Below are positions 35,979 to 44,413 of a stretch of 64,000 bases of DNA, piece by piece. Source of the stretch: Iphinoe sp. HA4291-MV1 (GTDB taxonomy: Bacteria; Cyanobacteriota; Cyanobacteriia; Cyanobacteriales; Nostocaceae). How positions within the stretch are numbered: the stretch's first letter is position 1; each line of letters opens with the position of its first letter. The DNA is taken from the NCBI GenBank assembly GCA_019359415.1, contig JAHHHH010000029.1, positions 1 to 64,000 of the forward strand. Direction: 5' to 3'. Made by a program: the position numbers and the translations under genes. Under the pieces are notes generated by a model. That model was given only the letters and a program-made list of their open reading frames with translations. It was not told the DNA's origin and did no database searches.

Positions 35979-36983
35979 ATGAACCTGAACAACAAAACCC
36001 TCCTCATCACTGGAATTGGCGGATTTATTAGCTTGCGTACTACAGAACTAGCTATGGCACAGGGGATGAAGGTTTGTGGATTACAAGATTCTTCAGATAG
36101 GAATAAAAAAGCACAAAACTTAGGTGCTAAGGTGATTTCTGGCAGTGTCACTGATCCAACTGCTGCTCAAATGGCATGTCTTGGAGTAGACGTAGTTTTA
36201 CATACAGCTGAACTTGCAAAAGAAGGTGGTTCACTCGACCAATTTCGCGAGATAAATGTTGAGGGAACAGTTAACATGGCGCAAGCTGCCAAGAATGCTG
36301 GTGTAAAAACTTTTGTTCATCTCTCAAGTGTTCTAGTTTACGGTTTTAACTATCGCGATCGCATCACAGAAGATGGACCTCTATGTGGAGAGAATAATCC
36401 TTATTGTCAAACCAAAATAGAAGCTGAAAAAGCACTTTTAAAACTGAACAATCCTCCCAACTTTGGCATCATTATTATCAGACCAGGAGATGTTTACGGA
36501 CCTGGGAGTATTCCTTGGATAGTGCGACCGCTTCTTATGATGCGGCAAAGATTATTTGCGTATGCTAATGATGGGAAGGGAGTTATCAATCATGTATACG
36601 TTGATAACCTCATTGATGCCATTTTTCTTGCCATCGAAAAAGAAGCATACGGGGAAATCTTCAATATCACTGACGGACAAGAAACAACTTGGAAAGAGTA
36701 TTTTACACGCTTAGCAGAGGTAGCAGGTTTACCTGTACCCTTTTCTTTACCAAAAGACGAACTGAAATTGTTTCTCCAGCTGCGCTATCAAGGACAAAAA
36801 CTTTTTCGCAAACAAACCGATCTTCTGCCGGAAGTTGTAGATTTTATGTCTCGTCCCTATGCTTATTCAATTGACAAAGCACAAAAGCTGTTAAGTTATC
36901 AACCAGCAGTTGACCTAGAACAAGGAATGCAGCGTACACAGGAATGGCTGAAAAAAACAGATATCCAAAAATTGGTTGGTTAA
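35979..36983 (+). CDS. hgdA: NAD-dependent epimerase/dehydratase family protein, HgdA-like
   Basis: 334 aa from ATG 35979 (20 upstream codons lack protein character). Extended SDR: LLITGIGGFIS (NAD site), HLSSVLVYG and the YCQTK (YxxxK) catalytic pair, RPGDVYGPGS, NHVYVDNLIDAIFLA and a C-terminal YQPAVDLEQGMQRTQEWL. In Anabaena the epimerase HgdA, downstream of hgdBC, behaves as UDP-galactose 4-epimerase and affects HGL composition. The position here is identical, so the name is applied by synteny. Note that the NAD motif is somewhat unusual (TGIGGFISLRT) with no GxxGxxG third Gly where expected. A 3-beta-HSD-like activity is an alternative. Confidence 0.78.
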   Translation: MNLNNKTLLITGIGGFISLRTTELAMAQGMKVCGLQDSSDRNKKAQNLGAKVISGSVTDPTAAQMACLGVDVVLHTAELAKEGGSLDQFREINVEGTVNMAQAAKNAGVKTFVHLSSVLVYGFNYRDRITEDGPLCGENNPYCQTKIEAEKALLKLNNPPNFGIIIIRPGDVYGPGSIPWIVRPLLMMRQRLFAYANDGKGVINHVYVDNLIDAIFLAIEKEAYGEIFNITDGQETTWKEYFTRLAEVAGLPVPFSLPKDELKLFLQLRYQGQKLFRKQTDLLPEVVDFMSRPYAYSIDKAQKLLSYQPAVDLEQGMQRTQEWLKKTDIQKLVG

Positions 36984-37076
36984 ACAGTCTTTGAAAGAGT
37001 CTTTGGAAGTCTAAGACTGCTGAATGAAAGAACTTGAAACGGGAGCATCCCAAATGTCCAAATTTATGCCAAATGC

Positions 37077-37128
37077 AGTGCGAGCATCTTGCTCGCGTGC
37101 CATAACAAGCGAGCAAGATGCTCGCACT
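37077..37128. repeat. Perfect 20-bp inverted repeat after hgdA
   Basis: AGTGCGAGCATCTTGCTCGC (37077-37096) and its exact complement at 37109-37128 with a 12-nt loop. It is 94 bp after the hgdA stop and could end the hgdBCA transcript, but no T-tract follows, so it more likely is a mobile palindrome of the GCGAGCAAGATGCTCGC type. Confidence 0.65.
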
Positions 37129-37264
37129 ACTTTCACAAAATTGGGTTGATTGGGTTGAATGTTAGCGAAATCCAACAAGTCAGAAAGTTGGTTTTTCTAC
37201 TGAAATTCAACCTACCAAAATCTCTGAATTGTTCTAACAAAATCACAACTAGAAACATAGGAAA

Positions 37265-37735
37265 ATGACACTGAAAGTATTAAAATTGGGTTCCTTTTTA
37301 CTGGCGACTTTAGCAAGCATAAGCTTGGTGAAAACAGTAAATGCAGAATCAACTACAACACTCACTGTTGTAGTAAATGGGCTACATCACAAAAATGGTG
37401 AAGTTTGCTTAAGAATATATTCTAATGAAAAAGGATTTCCGCTAAGTGATACCAGTGGAGTACAAAGCGGCTGTACTCAGATAAAGGGAAGCTCTGTAAA
37501 GAAACAGTTCTCCGGCTTGAAGCCAGGAACTTATGCTGTCGCTGTCGTTGATGACCAAAACGGCGATCGCAAACTCAACAGTGACTTTTTAGGTATTCCG
37601 CAAGAAGGTTTTGGCATTTCTAAAAATCCAACCGTATCAATACGAACGGGTACGCCAAAATTCCGCGATGCGAGTTTTCCACTGAAAAAAAATACAACAA
37701 TCAATATTGTTATGAAATATTCGCTCGACCCATAA
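37265..37735 (+). CDS. Exported DUF2141 family protein
   Basis: 156 aa: Sec signal (LLATLASISLVKTVNA, cleavage near residue 27), then a DUF2141 beta-sandwich: TTTLTVVVNGLHHKNGEVCLRIYSNEKGFP, QIKGSSVKKQFSGLKPGTYAVAVVDDQNGD, and the C-terminal FPLKKNTTINIVMKY. The paired Cys of the family (CLR and SGCTQ) are present. Function is unknown; proteins of this type are secreted and often sit near envelope or carotenoid genes. It lies between hgdA and a convergent epimerase and has its own terminator. A role in the heterocyst envelope is suggested only by position. Confidence 0.82.
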   Translation: MTLKVLKLGSFLLATLASISLVKTVNAESTTTLTVVVNGLHHKNGEVCLRIYSNEKGFPLSDTSGVQSGCTQIKGSSVKKQFSGLKPGTYAVAVVDDQNGDRKLNSDFLGIPQEGFGISKNPTVSIRTGTPKFRDASFPLKKNTTINIVMKYSLDP

Positions 37736-37826
37736 AAAATAGTTCTTAATGCATAATTGAATTACGAATTCATTCGTGGAGTTCTTTTCTCAACACGTAA
37801 GTCCTGAATTCAACTTCATCAACGTC

Positions 37827-37856
37827 AACAGGTGTCCTTTTGAGGACACCTGTTTT
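37827..37856 (+). terminator. Rho-independent terminator after the DUF2141 gene
   Basis: AACAGGTGTCCT (37827-37838) and AGGACACCTGTT (37843-37854) form a 12-bp perfect stem with a TTTG loop, followed by TTTCGTT. It is 92 bp beyond the stop of the DUF2141 gene and is the clearest plus-strand terminator in the island. Confidence 0.85.
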
Positions 37857-38062
37857 TCGTTAATTTATACCAATAAGATAATTTCAAAAAATTGGTAAGC
37901 TATTCCACATTTAAATTACATAATTAGGAGGGACCAGATGCCCACCCTACAAGAGTTACAAAAATTTTAAATATGCAAACTAGATGTGGTTTAGCTTATC
38001 TTATTTGAAACCTGTCGTCCAGAAGCATGAGCCTCAACAGATGGTTAAGGCACTTACAAGTA

Positions 38063-38158
38063 ATAAAATATCCAGCCGTGTCCCAGCCCTTTGGGCGCTT
38101 GACAGCCTCAACGCAAGGATTTGGCAGAATCGATAAATTAGACGGCTGGATATTTTAT
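38063..38158. repeat. 96-bp element with 17-bp perfect terminal inverted repeats
   Basis: ATAAAATATCCAGCCGT (38063-38079) and its exact complement (38142-38158) enclose 62 bp with further small palindromes (GCCCTTTGGGC). Flanks are TA-rich. It lies between convergent genes, so it could be a bidirectional terminator or a MITE; the long loop and the terminal symmetry favour a mobile element. Confidence 0.6.
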
Positions 38159-38210
38159 TTTTTGGATCTCCCTAATCAAGCAAGGAAATTTTAAACCAAT
38201 GCTCATCAGC

Positions 38211-39173
38211 TCATACCATCTCTAACAATCCCTCTTGTCGCGAAACCACTGGTGTATAACCGAGTTCGCGTCGTGCTTTAGTATCATCTACCGTGACTTC
38301 AGACCCTATCATAGACAAAGCTGTTCGGGTGATTGGAGGTGAACCTTCAAGCTTTAACAACTTCCAAGCCCTCTCTAAACTCCATGCTAATGTCCAGACT
38401 AACCAACGTGGTACGCTGCGTGTACCTGGTTCAACTCCTTGAGTACGTGCTAACTCTGTAATAAAGCTTCGGAATTCCACGGGCGAACCATCAGTAATGA
38501 AGTAAATTTCACCCCCCTTTCCTCGTTCTGCTACACAAATCAGCCCTTCACACAAGTTTTTTACATGACAGGTAGAAGTAGAATAACGACCTCCGGAAAT
38601 CCAAGCAAACTCTCCATTGCGGATAGCTTTAATAAAGCGTGGTAACAACGTGGTGTCTCCTTTTCCCCAAACAAAACGCGGACGAACCACCACTGTTGTG
38701 AGTTCAGCTGAGTCTGCTTCAATGACCTTTGTTTCTGCGATCGCTTTAGTCAGTGGGTAAGGACCTAATGGCTTTGCAAGAGGAAGTCGAGTTTCATCAG
38801 CATTAATGATTGCTTTTCCTCCTATCAATACAGCTTCCGTACTTACGTAGACAAGGCGTGATACACCTGTTTGCTTTGCAGCAGCAATGACTTGTTCTGT
38901 TCCGCCTACATTAACTTTGTGGAAATCCTCTAAAACTCCCCAGTCATCTACCTTTGCAGCTGCATGAAACACAACTGTACATCCTTCCATCCCAGACTTC
39001 AGTACCTGTAAATCATTGATATCTCCAAAGATTGGAACAGCACCGCAGGACTTGAGTATATCAATTTCAGCCTCCCATTTTACGAGCGCTCGCACTTCAA
39101 CTCCTCGTTGCACAAGAGTCGTTATCAGATTGCGACCAACAAACCCCGATCCACCAGTCACAAAGATACGCAT
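38211..39173 (-). CDS. NAD-dependent epimerase / 3-beta-HSD-like dehydrogenase
   Basis: 320 aa, extended SDR: TGGSGFVGRNLITTL (NAD site, starting within 12 residues of the ATG), VVFHAAAKVDDWG, VSTEAVLIGG, the catalytic GPYPLTKAIAE (YxxxK), VVRPRFVWGKGDTTLLP, and STCHVKNLCEGL. The pattern KVDDWG...HVKN matches sterol/hydroxysteroid dehydrogenase-like members and hopanoid/glycolipid-associated epimerases more than nucleotide-sugar epimerases. It may oxidise a hydroxyl of the glycolipid chain or act on sugars; location beside the GMC and SDR genes favours a role in tailoring heterocyst glycolipids. Stop almost coincides with tandem stops; start ATG at 39173. Confidence 0.8.
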   Translation of the reverse strand: MRIFVTGGSGFVGRNLITTLVQRGVEVRALVKWEAEIDILKSCGAVPIFGDINDLQVLKSGMEGCTVVFHAAAKVDDWGVLEDFHKVNVGGTEQVIAAAKQTGVSRLVYVSTEAVLIGGKAIINADETRLPLAKPLGPYPLTKAIAETKVIEADSAELTTVVVRPRFVWGKGDTTLLPRFIKAIRNGEFAWISGGRYSTSTCHVKNLCEGLICVAERGKGGEIYFITDGSPVEFRSFITELARTQGVEPGTRSVPRWLVWTLAWSLERAWKLLKLEGSPPITRTALSMIGSEVTVDDTKARRELGYTPVVSRQEGLLEMV

Positions 39174-39676
39174 TTGTTTGTCCCCTTACTGTTAGTACAT
39201 TTACTGTTCAAGCCTTATTCAAAAAACCCAAACAACTGGAACACAAGGAAGTAAAGCATGCTTTCTAATATGTAGAAAACACGCATAACATTTCTAGATT
39301 TTTTACTTAGCTTTAAGTGAGTTTGCAATGGTATCTAAAGTGCTAGTTCACTATTTAAAATTTAGTACTTAAGTGAGACACTATATAGCTTACTCCTTCT
39401 TCTTTTAGAAGTTTTTAGTTCTTGAGTTATCTGCCCTCCGAATACTTAGAGCACGAACTTTTGCCAAACATATATACTGGCTAAAAATAAGGAGCGAGAT
39501 ACCGTAGTATTCTAATTGATATGACTCACATCTCTTATAATAATATAGAACTTTTAATAATGATTGATATCAGACTTTAGTCATAATATCAACCATGACA
39601 AAAGTACTAAACAGGAGGACAAGTAAATTATTTTTTATTTTCTGTAAAATATGAACATTATAAATGTATAGTTTTG

Positions 39677-41230
39677 TTAACAAAAAACATGACATCCTAA
39701 TCTCTCAAGTAGATGCTCTCCTACACGCAAAGCATTTGCCATAATCGTTAGCGATGGATTCAAAGCAGTACTGGAGGGGAAAAAGCTACTATCAACAACA
39801 TAAAGGTTATTAACATCATGCGTACAACAATTAATATCAAGCACGGAAGTTTTAGGGTCTTCACCGAAACGGCAAGTACCACATTGATGTACAACCTCTT
39901 TTATAGACATCTTTGTAGAAACATACAACGAAAACCCATTTTTATAGCGTTTGTCAATGGATTTTAACACTTGATTCCATCGCTTAATAAAGCGATTCAA
40001 GACTTCTTCATTATTGTTTGTATAATCGAGAAAGATTTTATCTCCCTTCACATACACACGATTATTAGGATCTGGCAAGTCTTCAGTTATGAGCAGCCAA
40101 GCAACAGAATGATTTGCCAATATCTCAGATAGTATGCTAGGCATAAAAGGTGGTCCGTTAGCTGCAATTTTATCTTTATTAATATTGCCTAGCAATTGGA
40201 TACTTCCCATTGGGTAAGGAAAATCTTTCTCTCCCCAATAAAAATCATTGAGAGCAAGTGTCTTTTGAAAAACTGTAGGATTCTGTTTTGTCGTCAAAGC
40301 CATGACCACTGCAAACTTATGCGCCATGTAATTGCGTCCTACAAGATGAGAACTATTTGCTAATCCATTCGGGTGCTGGTCATTGGCTGATTTTAGTAAC
40401 AATACTGCTGAGTTAACTGCGCCACAAGCCACAACAACAATATCCCCAGAAAATATATAACGCTTACCTACAATTTCTGCTTTAACTCCAGTCACTTCAC
40501 GACCAGAGGCACTTGTGTATAAACACAAAACTTTTGCATTGGTCATTAAGGTTAAATTGGAATAGACAAGTGCTGGACGTATACCGTTAATATCAGCGTC
40601 AGCTTTGGCATTGAGAAAACATGGGAAGCCATCACAAGTATCACAACGAATGCAAGAACTTAAAAAACGATTGGCTTCATTGAGCTTGATGCCAAGCGGT
40701 AAATAAAATGGATGAAAGCCTTTTTCTTTTAAGGCATTATGAATTTGTTGAATAAACGGTTCGTGGCTGACTGGTGGAAAGGGATAGTCTTTAGTGCTTT
40801 GTGGTTCTGTAGGATCTAAACCTCGTTGACCATGTACTTCGTAGAGTTTTTCTGCTTGAGTATAATAAGGAGCAAAGTCTCGATACTTCAATGGCCATTC
40901 AGGAGAAATGCCATCTTTATGAATGATTTTTTCAAAGTCCTGCTCACGAAATCTGAATAAAGCACCGCCATAGAATTTGGTGTTACCACCAACATAATAG
41001 TGCGTGAGTGGACGCAATGGTTTTCCATCTTTTTTGTACCAAACCTCAGAGTTCAGATAGCGTTCTTTTTTATGGACTTGTGTAGAATCCCAATTGGCTT
41101 TTTCTTTGGGTAAAAAACTTCCTCGTTCTAGGACTAAAATTTTCTTTCCACTGGCTGCCAGTAAGTTAGCTAAAGTTCCACCACCGGCACCCGTGCCAAT
41201 AATGATAACATCATAATGACCATCAGCCAT
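39677..41230 (-). CDS. GMC-family FAD oxidoreductase
   Basis: 517 aa: DVIIIGTGAGGGTLANLLAASGKKILVLERG (FAD Rossmann), HYYVGGNTKFYGGALFR, then GDIVVVACGAVNSAVLLL, HQCGTCRFGEDP (candidate catalytic His) and the C-terminal DSSFFPSSTALNPSLTIMANALR. GMC flavoproteins oxidise alcohols to ketones or aldehydes. A cluster of Cys (SSCIRCDTCDGFPC, near residue 190) is a less common insertion that could hold metal or disulfides. HGLs occur as diols and as keto-alcohols, so this enzyme is a candidate for making the keto form; that is inference. It is 26 bp from the SDR gene upstream on the same strand, probably one operon. Confidence 0.85.
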   Translation of the reverse strand: MADGHYDVIIIGTGAGGGTLANLLAASGKKILVLERGSFLPKEKANWDSTQVHKKERYLNSEVWYKKDGKPLRPLTHYYVGGNTKFYGGALFRFREQDFEKIIHKDGISPEWPLKYRDFAPYYTQAEKLYEVHGQRGLDPTEPQSTKDYPFPPVSHEPFIQQIHNALKEKGFHPFYLPLGIKLNEANRFLSSCIRCDTCDGFPCFLNAKADADINGIRPALVYSNLTLMTNAKVLCLYTSASGREVTGVKAEIVGKRYIFSGDIVVVACGAVNSAVLLLKSANDQHPNGLANSSHLVGRNYMAHKFAVVMALTTKQNPTVFQKTLALNDFYWGEKDFPYPMGSIQLLGNINKDKIAANGPPFMPSILSEILANHSVAWLLITEDLPDPNNRVYVKGDKIFLDYTNNNEEVLNRFIKRWNQVLKSIDKRYKNGFSLYVSTKMSIKEVVHQCGTCRFGEDPKTSVLDINCCTHDVNNLYVVDSSFFPSSTALNPSLTIMANALRVGEHLLERLGCHVFC

Positions 41231-41256
41231 ATTTACTTTGTTTTTTAGAGCAGAAA

Positions 41257-42090
41257 TTAGTTTTGTACAGAATTTTCATCACGCATTTGATTTTCTGCGC
41301 AGGTTCGATTTAAGTTAGTCAAACCAATCCAGCGATAAATTGCATCTCCAAAGTTAGGAAAAAGTTGTATGTTCGAGAATAGGAGCCTTGTTAAAACTCC
41401 ATCGAGGATGACTTCCCCCTGATTTTTCTTAATGGCTTGGATAACAGCGATCGCTACATCAAGTGGTCTAGAAACACGTGCTAAATTTGGTGCTGGTAAA
41501 CCAAATTTGAGAAACATTCCTGCTGAAGTATATCCAGGACAAACTACAGAAACCCCAACATTGGTATTAGCTAATTCCTGCCGTATTGCATCTGTCCACA
41601 TAATCATACCCGCTTTACTAGCTGAGTAAATACTGTTGTAAGGCGCTCCCTTTTTACCGGAACCAGATGCAATATTCACGATGTGACCACTGTTGCGGTC
41701 CACCATGCTTGGTAGTATCACACGGGATAATTCCATCGGTGCAAGTAGATTGGTCGTCAATATCGATTGAATATCCTTTAAGGTGTAATTTTGAAAAGGT
41801 CGATATTTCTCTATTGCAGCATTGTTAATCAAGATATCAATTGGACCTGCAAGCTCATGAATTTGCTGCACAAGAACTGATAATTCTTCCAAGTTGCTGA
41901 TGTCAAATGGAACACTTATGCTTCTCCCACCTGCTATTTCGATTTCAGCACATATTTGCTCTAAACTTTCTTTGGAGCGAGAAACTCCGACAACAGTTGC
42001 CTGTTCTCTAGCTAGAGCACGAGCAATAAATACTCCAATACCGCCAGATGCACCAGTCAAGACCACTGTCTTACCTGTTATGGTTTTCAT
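41257..42090 (-). CDS. HetN-like short-chain dehydrogenase without the RGSGR pentapeptide
   Basis: 277 aa classical SDR: LTGASGGIGVFIARALA (NADP site), ILINNAAIEKYRPF, catalytic Tyr/Lys at 155/159 (NSIYSASKAG), and VVCPGYTSAG. The sequence is close in style and length to HetN (MIMWTDAIRQEL; IYRWIGL with a C-terminal AENQ), the ketoacyl reductase-like patterning factor of Anabaena, which carries RGSGR at residues 132-136. Here 132-136 read RNSGH, so the inhibitor peptide is absent. It therefore seems an enzyme only. It sits next to the GMC gene and opposite hglT, and could reduce keto groups in glycolipid synthesis. It may be a HetN paralog rather than HetN. Confidence 0.78.
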   Translation of the reverse strand: MKTITGKTVVLTGASGGIGVFIARALAREQATVVGVSRSKESLEQICAEIEIAGGRSISVPFDISNLEELSVLVQQIHELAGPIDILINNAAIEKYRPFQNYTLKDIQSILTTNLLAPMELSRVILPSMVDRNSGHIVNIASGSGKKGAPYNSIYSASKAGMIMWTDAIRQELANTNVGVSVVCPGYTSAGMFLKFGLPAPNLARVSRPLDVAIAVIQAIKKNQGEVILDGVLTRLLFSNIQLFPNFGDAIYRWIGLTNLNRTCAENQMRDENSVQN

Positions 42091-42628
42091 AATTACTCGC
42101 TTGTATCTTACATATTCCCTAAAAAATGAGTACAGTTTTAGGTCAGAACAAAATTTTGGTAAAAAGCAATTTTTTACCTAACTGTCATAAACCTGTTGCT
42201 CATGAAAAGCATAAAAATTAAAGATTCTCAGCTATGAACGACTTGTAACGTAACACAGAGTCTTTCATGCTATCAATAAGCACTGTTTGTTCAAGAAATT
42301 AATTATATATTTAACCTAATCAAGTAATATTTTTTGTACATTTCAAACTTTTTTCAAAAATAGATAATTTTATTTTATGTGAAAAAACATGAATAGCTCA
42401 TTTCATAAATAAAGGTTTGAAAGTTTTGTTGCATATGAGTCAATTGCTATCTAACAAAAAATATAAACTAACAATAAATCAGTTGTCAGTAGAATAGAAT
42501 TAAAATTAGTAACGAAGATGACAAAAATGTGATTTTTTAGTAATCAAAAGGATTGGCAAGAATATATCCAGAGTAACTGATTAGGCTTTAGAACTTAGAC
42601 AACATAAGCAAGGGTTAAATTAGCAATA

Positions 42629-43897
42629 ATGACGAACAAACAATCTCTTCGCATTGCAATTTTTACAAGCTTATATGCTCCGTTCTTGGCGGGGGTTTCC
42701 GTAGCAGTACACCAACGGGTGCGATGGTTGTTACAGCAGGGACATGAAGTCTTCCTTATTCACCCTCAAATCAACGACCAGTATCCCAAACATGTTAGCA
42801 ATAGACCCATGCCTGGGCTGGATGAGTTAAAGCCTTTTCCCAATTTTTCCGCCTATGCATTCCCAACACAGCCGCTGATATTCTACAAGTCTCTTCCGCA
42901 ACCATTACATTATCAACATTGGAGCGATACTGAGTTGTTAGAGAAGTTCCAGCCTGACATTATAGTGGTTGAAGAAGCGGCACAAATGAGAGGATTTTAC
43001 TCGCTTTATTTGCAAGGTTACGGTCGTCCCATTGGAATTGAATACGCAAAGCGAACAGGCATCCCAACAATATCTCTCTTCCATACTGATATTGTTGCCT
43101 ATATCCAATATTACTTAGGAAATCAGTTTTTCAGCCTGATTCGTCCCATCATTCCCTTTTTGGTGAAGCAGTTCAGTGAAGTTTATGATGTCAATCTCTT
43201 TCCTTCTCAAGAACAGCTTGCTAAATACAAACAGCTGAAATCCCAACGCAGTGAATATCTCCCTTTCCAAGGAGTAGATTGCCAAAAATTTAATCCAGCA
43301 AACATCTGTTACAATCCTATCCCTAACGACAACCGACCAACCCTTCTTTTTGTCGGACGTATTACCGCAGAAAAGAATGTTACCCAACTCCTAGATGCAT
43401 ATTCGATAATTGCTGCCAAAATTCCTGATGTCCATTTGGTCATAATTGGAAGTGGTCCTTATGATGTAGAAATCCGCAAGCGTGCCGAAGAGTTTAAATC
43501 TGGTGTTACTGTATGGGGTGAGTCTCATGGAACAGAACTTTTAGGCTGGTATGCTCGTGCAGATGTTTTTGTCAACCCCTCGCTGACTGAAAACTTTTGC
43601 ACAGCAAATAACGAAGCACTAGCTTCTGGAACCCCCGTTGTTGCTGCTGTTGCAACCTCAACTTCGGAGCAGATCATCCCTGGTCTCAATGGCTTTCTCG
43701 CTGAACCTAATAACCCAACCGATCTCGCTTATAAGGTGATGGCAATTCTTCAAAATCCTAACCTTAAAGAAGAATTATCTCGACAAGCTCGCCTCTCTAT
43801 ACTTGAATTTGATTGGTCGGCATGTATGGAAAAGTTTGAGAATAAACTTTATGAGCTTGTTCAAACACGTAAACAGCTAGAAGCAAAGGTTGTGTGA
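42629..43897 (+). CDS. hglT: GT4-family glycosyltransferase, probably HglT
   Basis: 422 aa GT-B fold. N-terminal acceptor domain: RIAIFTSLYAPFLAGVSVAVHQRV and LFHTDIVAYIQYYLG. C-terminal donor domain: TLLFVGRITAEKNVTQLLDAY, LVIIGSGPYDVEIRKRAEE, and the EX7E motif in TENFCTANNEALASGTPVVA. In Anabaena the glycosyltransferase HglT adds glucose to the HGL aglycone and its gene lies at the far end of the same island; order and type match here. Start ATG 42629 after TTAGCAATA. The final bases overlap the next toxin-like gene by 4 bp. A diglucosyl-diacylglycerol-type activity is an alternative. Confidence 0.8.
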   Translation: MTNKQSLRIAIFTSLYAPFLAGVSVAVHQRVRWLLQQGHEVFLIHPQINDQYPKHVSNRPMPGLDELKPFPNFSAYAFPTQPLIFYKSLPQPLHYQHWSDTELLEKFQPDIIVVEEAAQMRGFYSLYLQGYGRPIGIEYAKRTGIPTISLFHTDIVAYIQYYLGNQFFSLIRPIIPFLVKQFSEVYDVNLFPSQEQLAKYKQLKSQRSEYLPFQGVDCQKFNPANICYNPIPNDNRPTLLFVGRITAEKNVTQLLDAYSIIAAKIPDVHLVIIGSGPYDVEIRKRAEEFKSGVTVWGESHGTELLGWYARADVFVNPSLTENFCTANNEALASGTPVVAAVATSTSEQIIPGLNGFLAEPNNPTDLAYKVMAILQNPNLKEELSRQARLSILEFDWSACMEKFENKLYELVQTRKQLEAKVV

Positions 43898-44310
43898 GCA
43901 ATCGGAATCAAAAATTATTTGAGCGCGTCTCTCGTTTGCTGGAACAATTACCAAAGGCTGAATATAAAACCCATGCAACGGTAAAGTTATTTGCAGCGAT
44001 TACTGTTGCGATTGAAACGAAGATTCCCTCTGATCCGTCTGCGAGTTATTTTGCCTTGACGGGAGCGTTAAAACGCTATGGACGGGTGAAAAAGATGGGT
44101 TTACCAGAACGGTATCGGTTATTTTTTCGAGCGTTTGATACGGAACAGTTAAAAGCGATTGTAATTTTGTGGTTAGGGTTTCCGCGTAAAGAAGGAGCAA
44201 AAGATGACTGCTACCAGGTGTTTACTAAGATGGTTGAACGAGGGACATTTCCAGACAGTTTGGATGAGTTGCTAGCAGATTGTGAGGTGACGGAGGATGA
44301 ACCGGAGTAG
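43894..44310 (+). CDS. YhaV-type toxin, possibly truncated, without antitoxin
   Basis: 138 aa from GTG 43894, which overlaps the hglT stop. The body matches YhaV ribonuclease toxins: ATVKLFAAITVAIETKIPSDP, LPERYRLFFRAFDTEQLKAIVILWLGFPRKEG, DCYQVFTKMVERGTFPDS. The usual N-terminal segment (about the first 15-20 residues, with an NGW.LYAHP-like start) is absent, and the reading frame runs directly from the end of hglT, so the 5' end seems lost. No PrlF/AbrB-type antitoxin gene is adjacent on either side. It may be a dead remnant or a toxin controlled by a distant antitoxin. In live systems YhaV cleaves mRNA and is repressed by PrlF. Confidence 0.65.
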   Translation: MSNRNQKLFERVSRLLEQLPKAEYKTHATVKLFAAITVAIETKIPSDPSASYFALTGALKRYGRVKKMGLPERYRLFFRAFDTEQLKAIVILWLGFPRKEGAKDDCYQVFTKMVERGTFPDSLDELLADCEVTEDEPE

Positions 44311-44413
44311 CCAAGCTATGGCACTGTTACAACATTATTATATCGTGTAGGGAAACAAATTAATCTCTTTATCTCCCTCATCCCCCTCATTCCCCTACTT
44401 CCCCTACTTCTTT

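Noticed and set aside
43894-44310. C-terminal extension of hglT
   Set aside because: The overlap is only 4 bp and the frame differs; the protein matches YhaV rather than a transferase.
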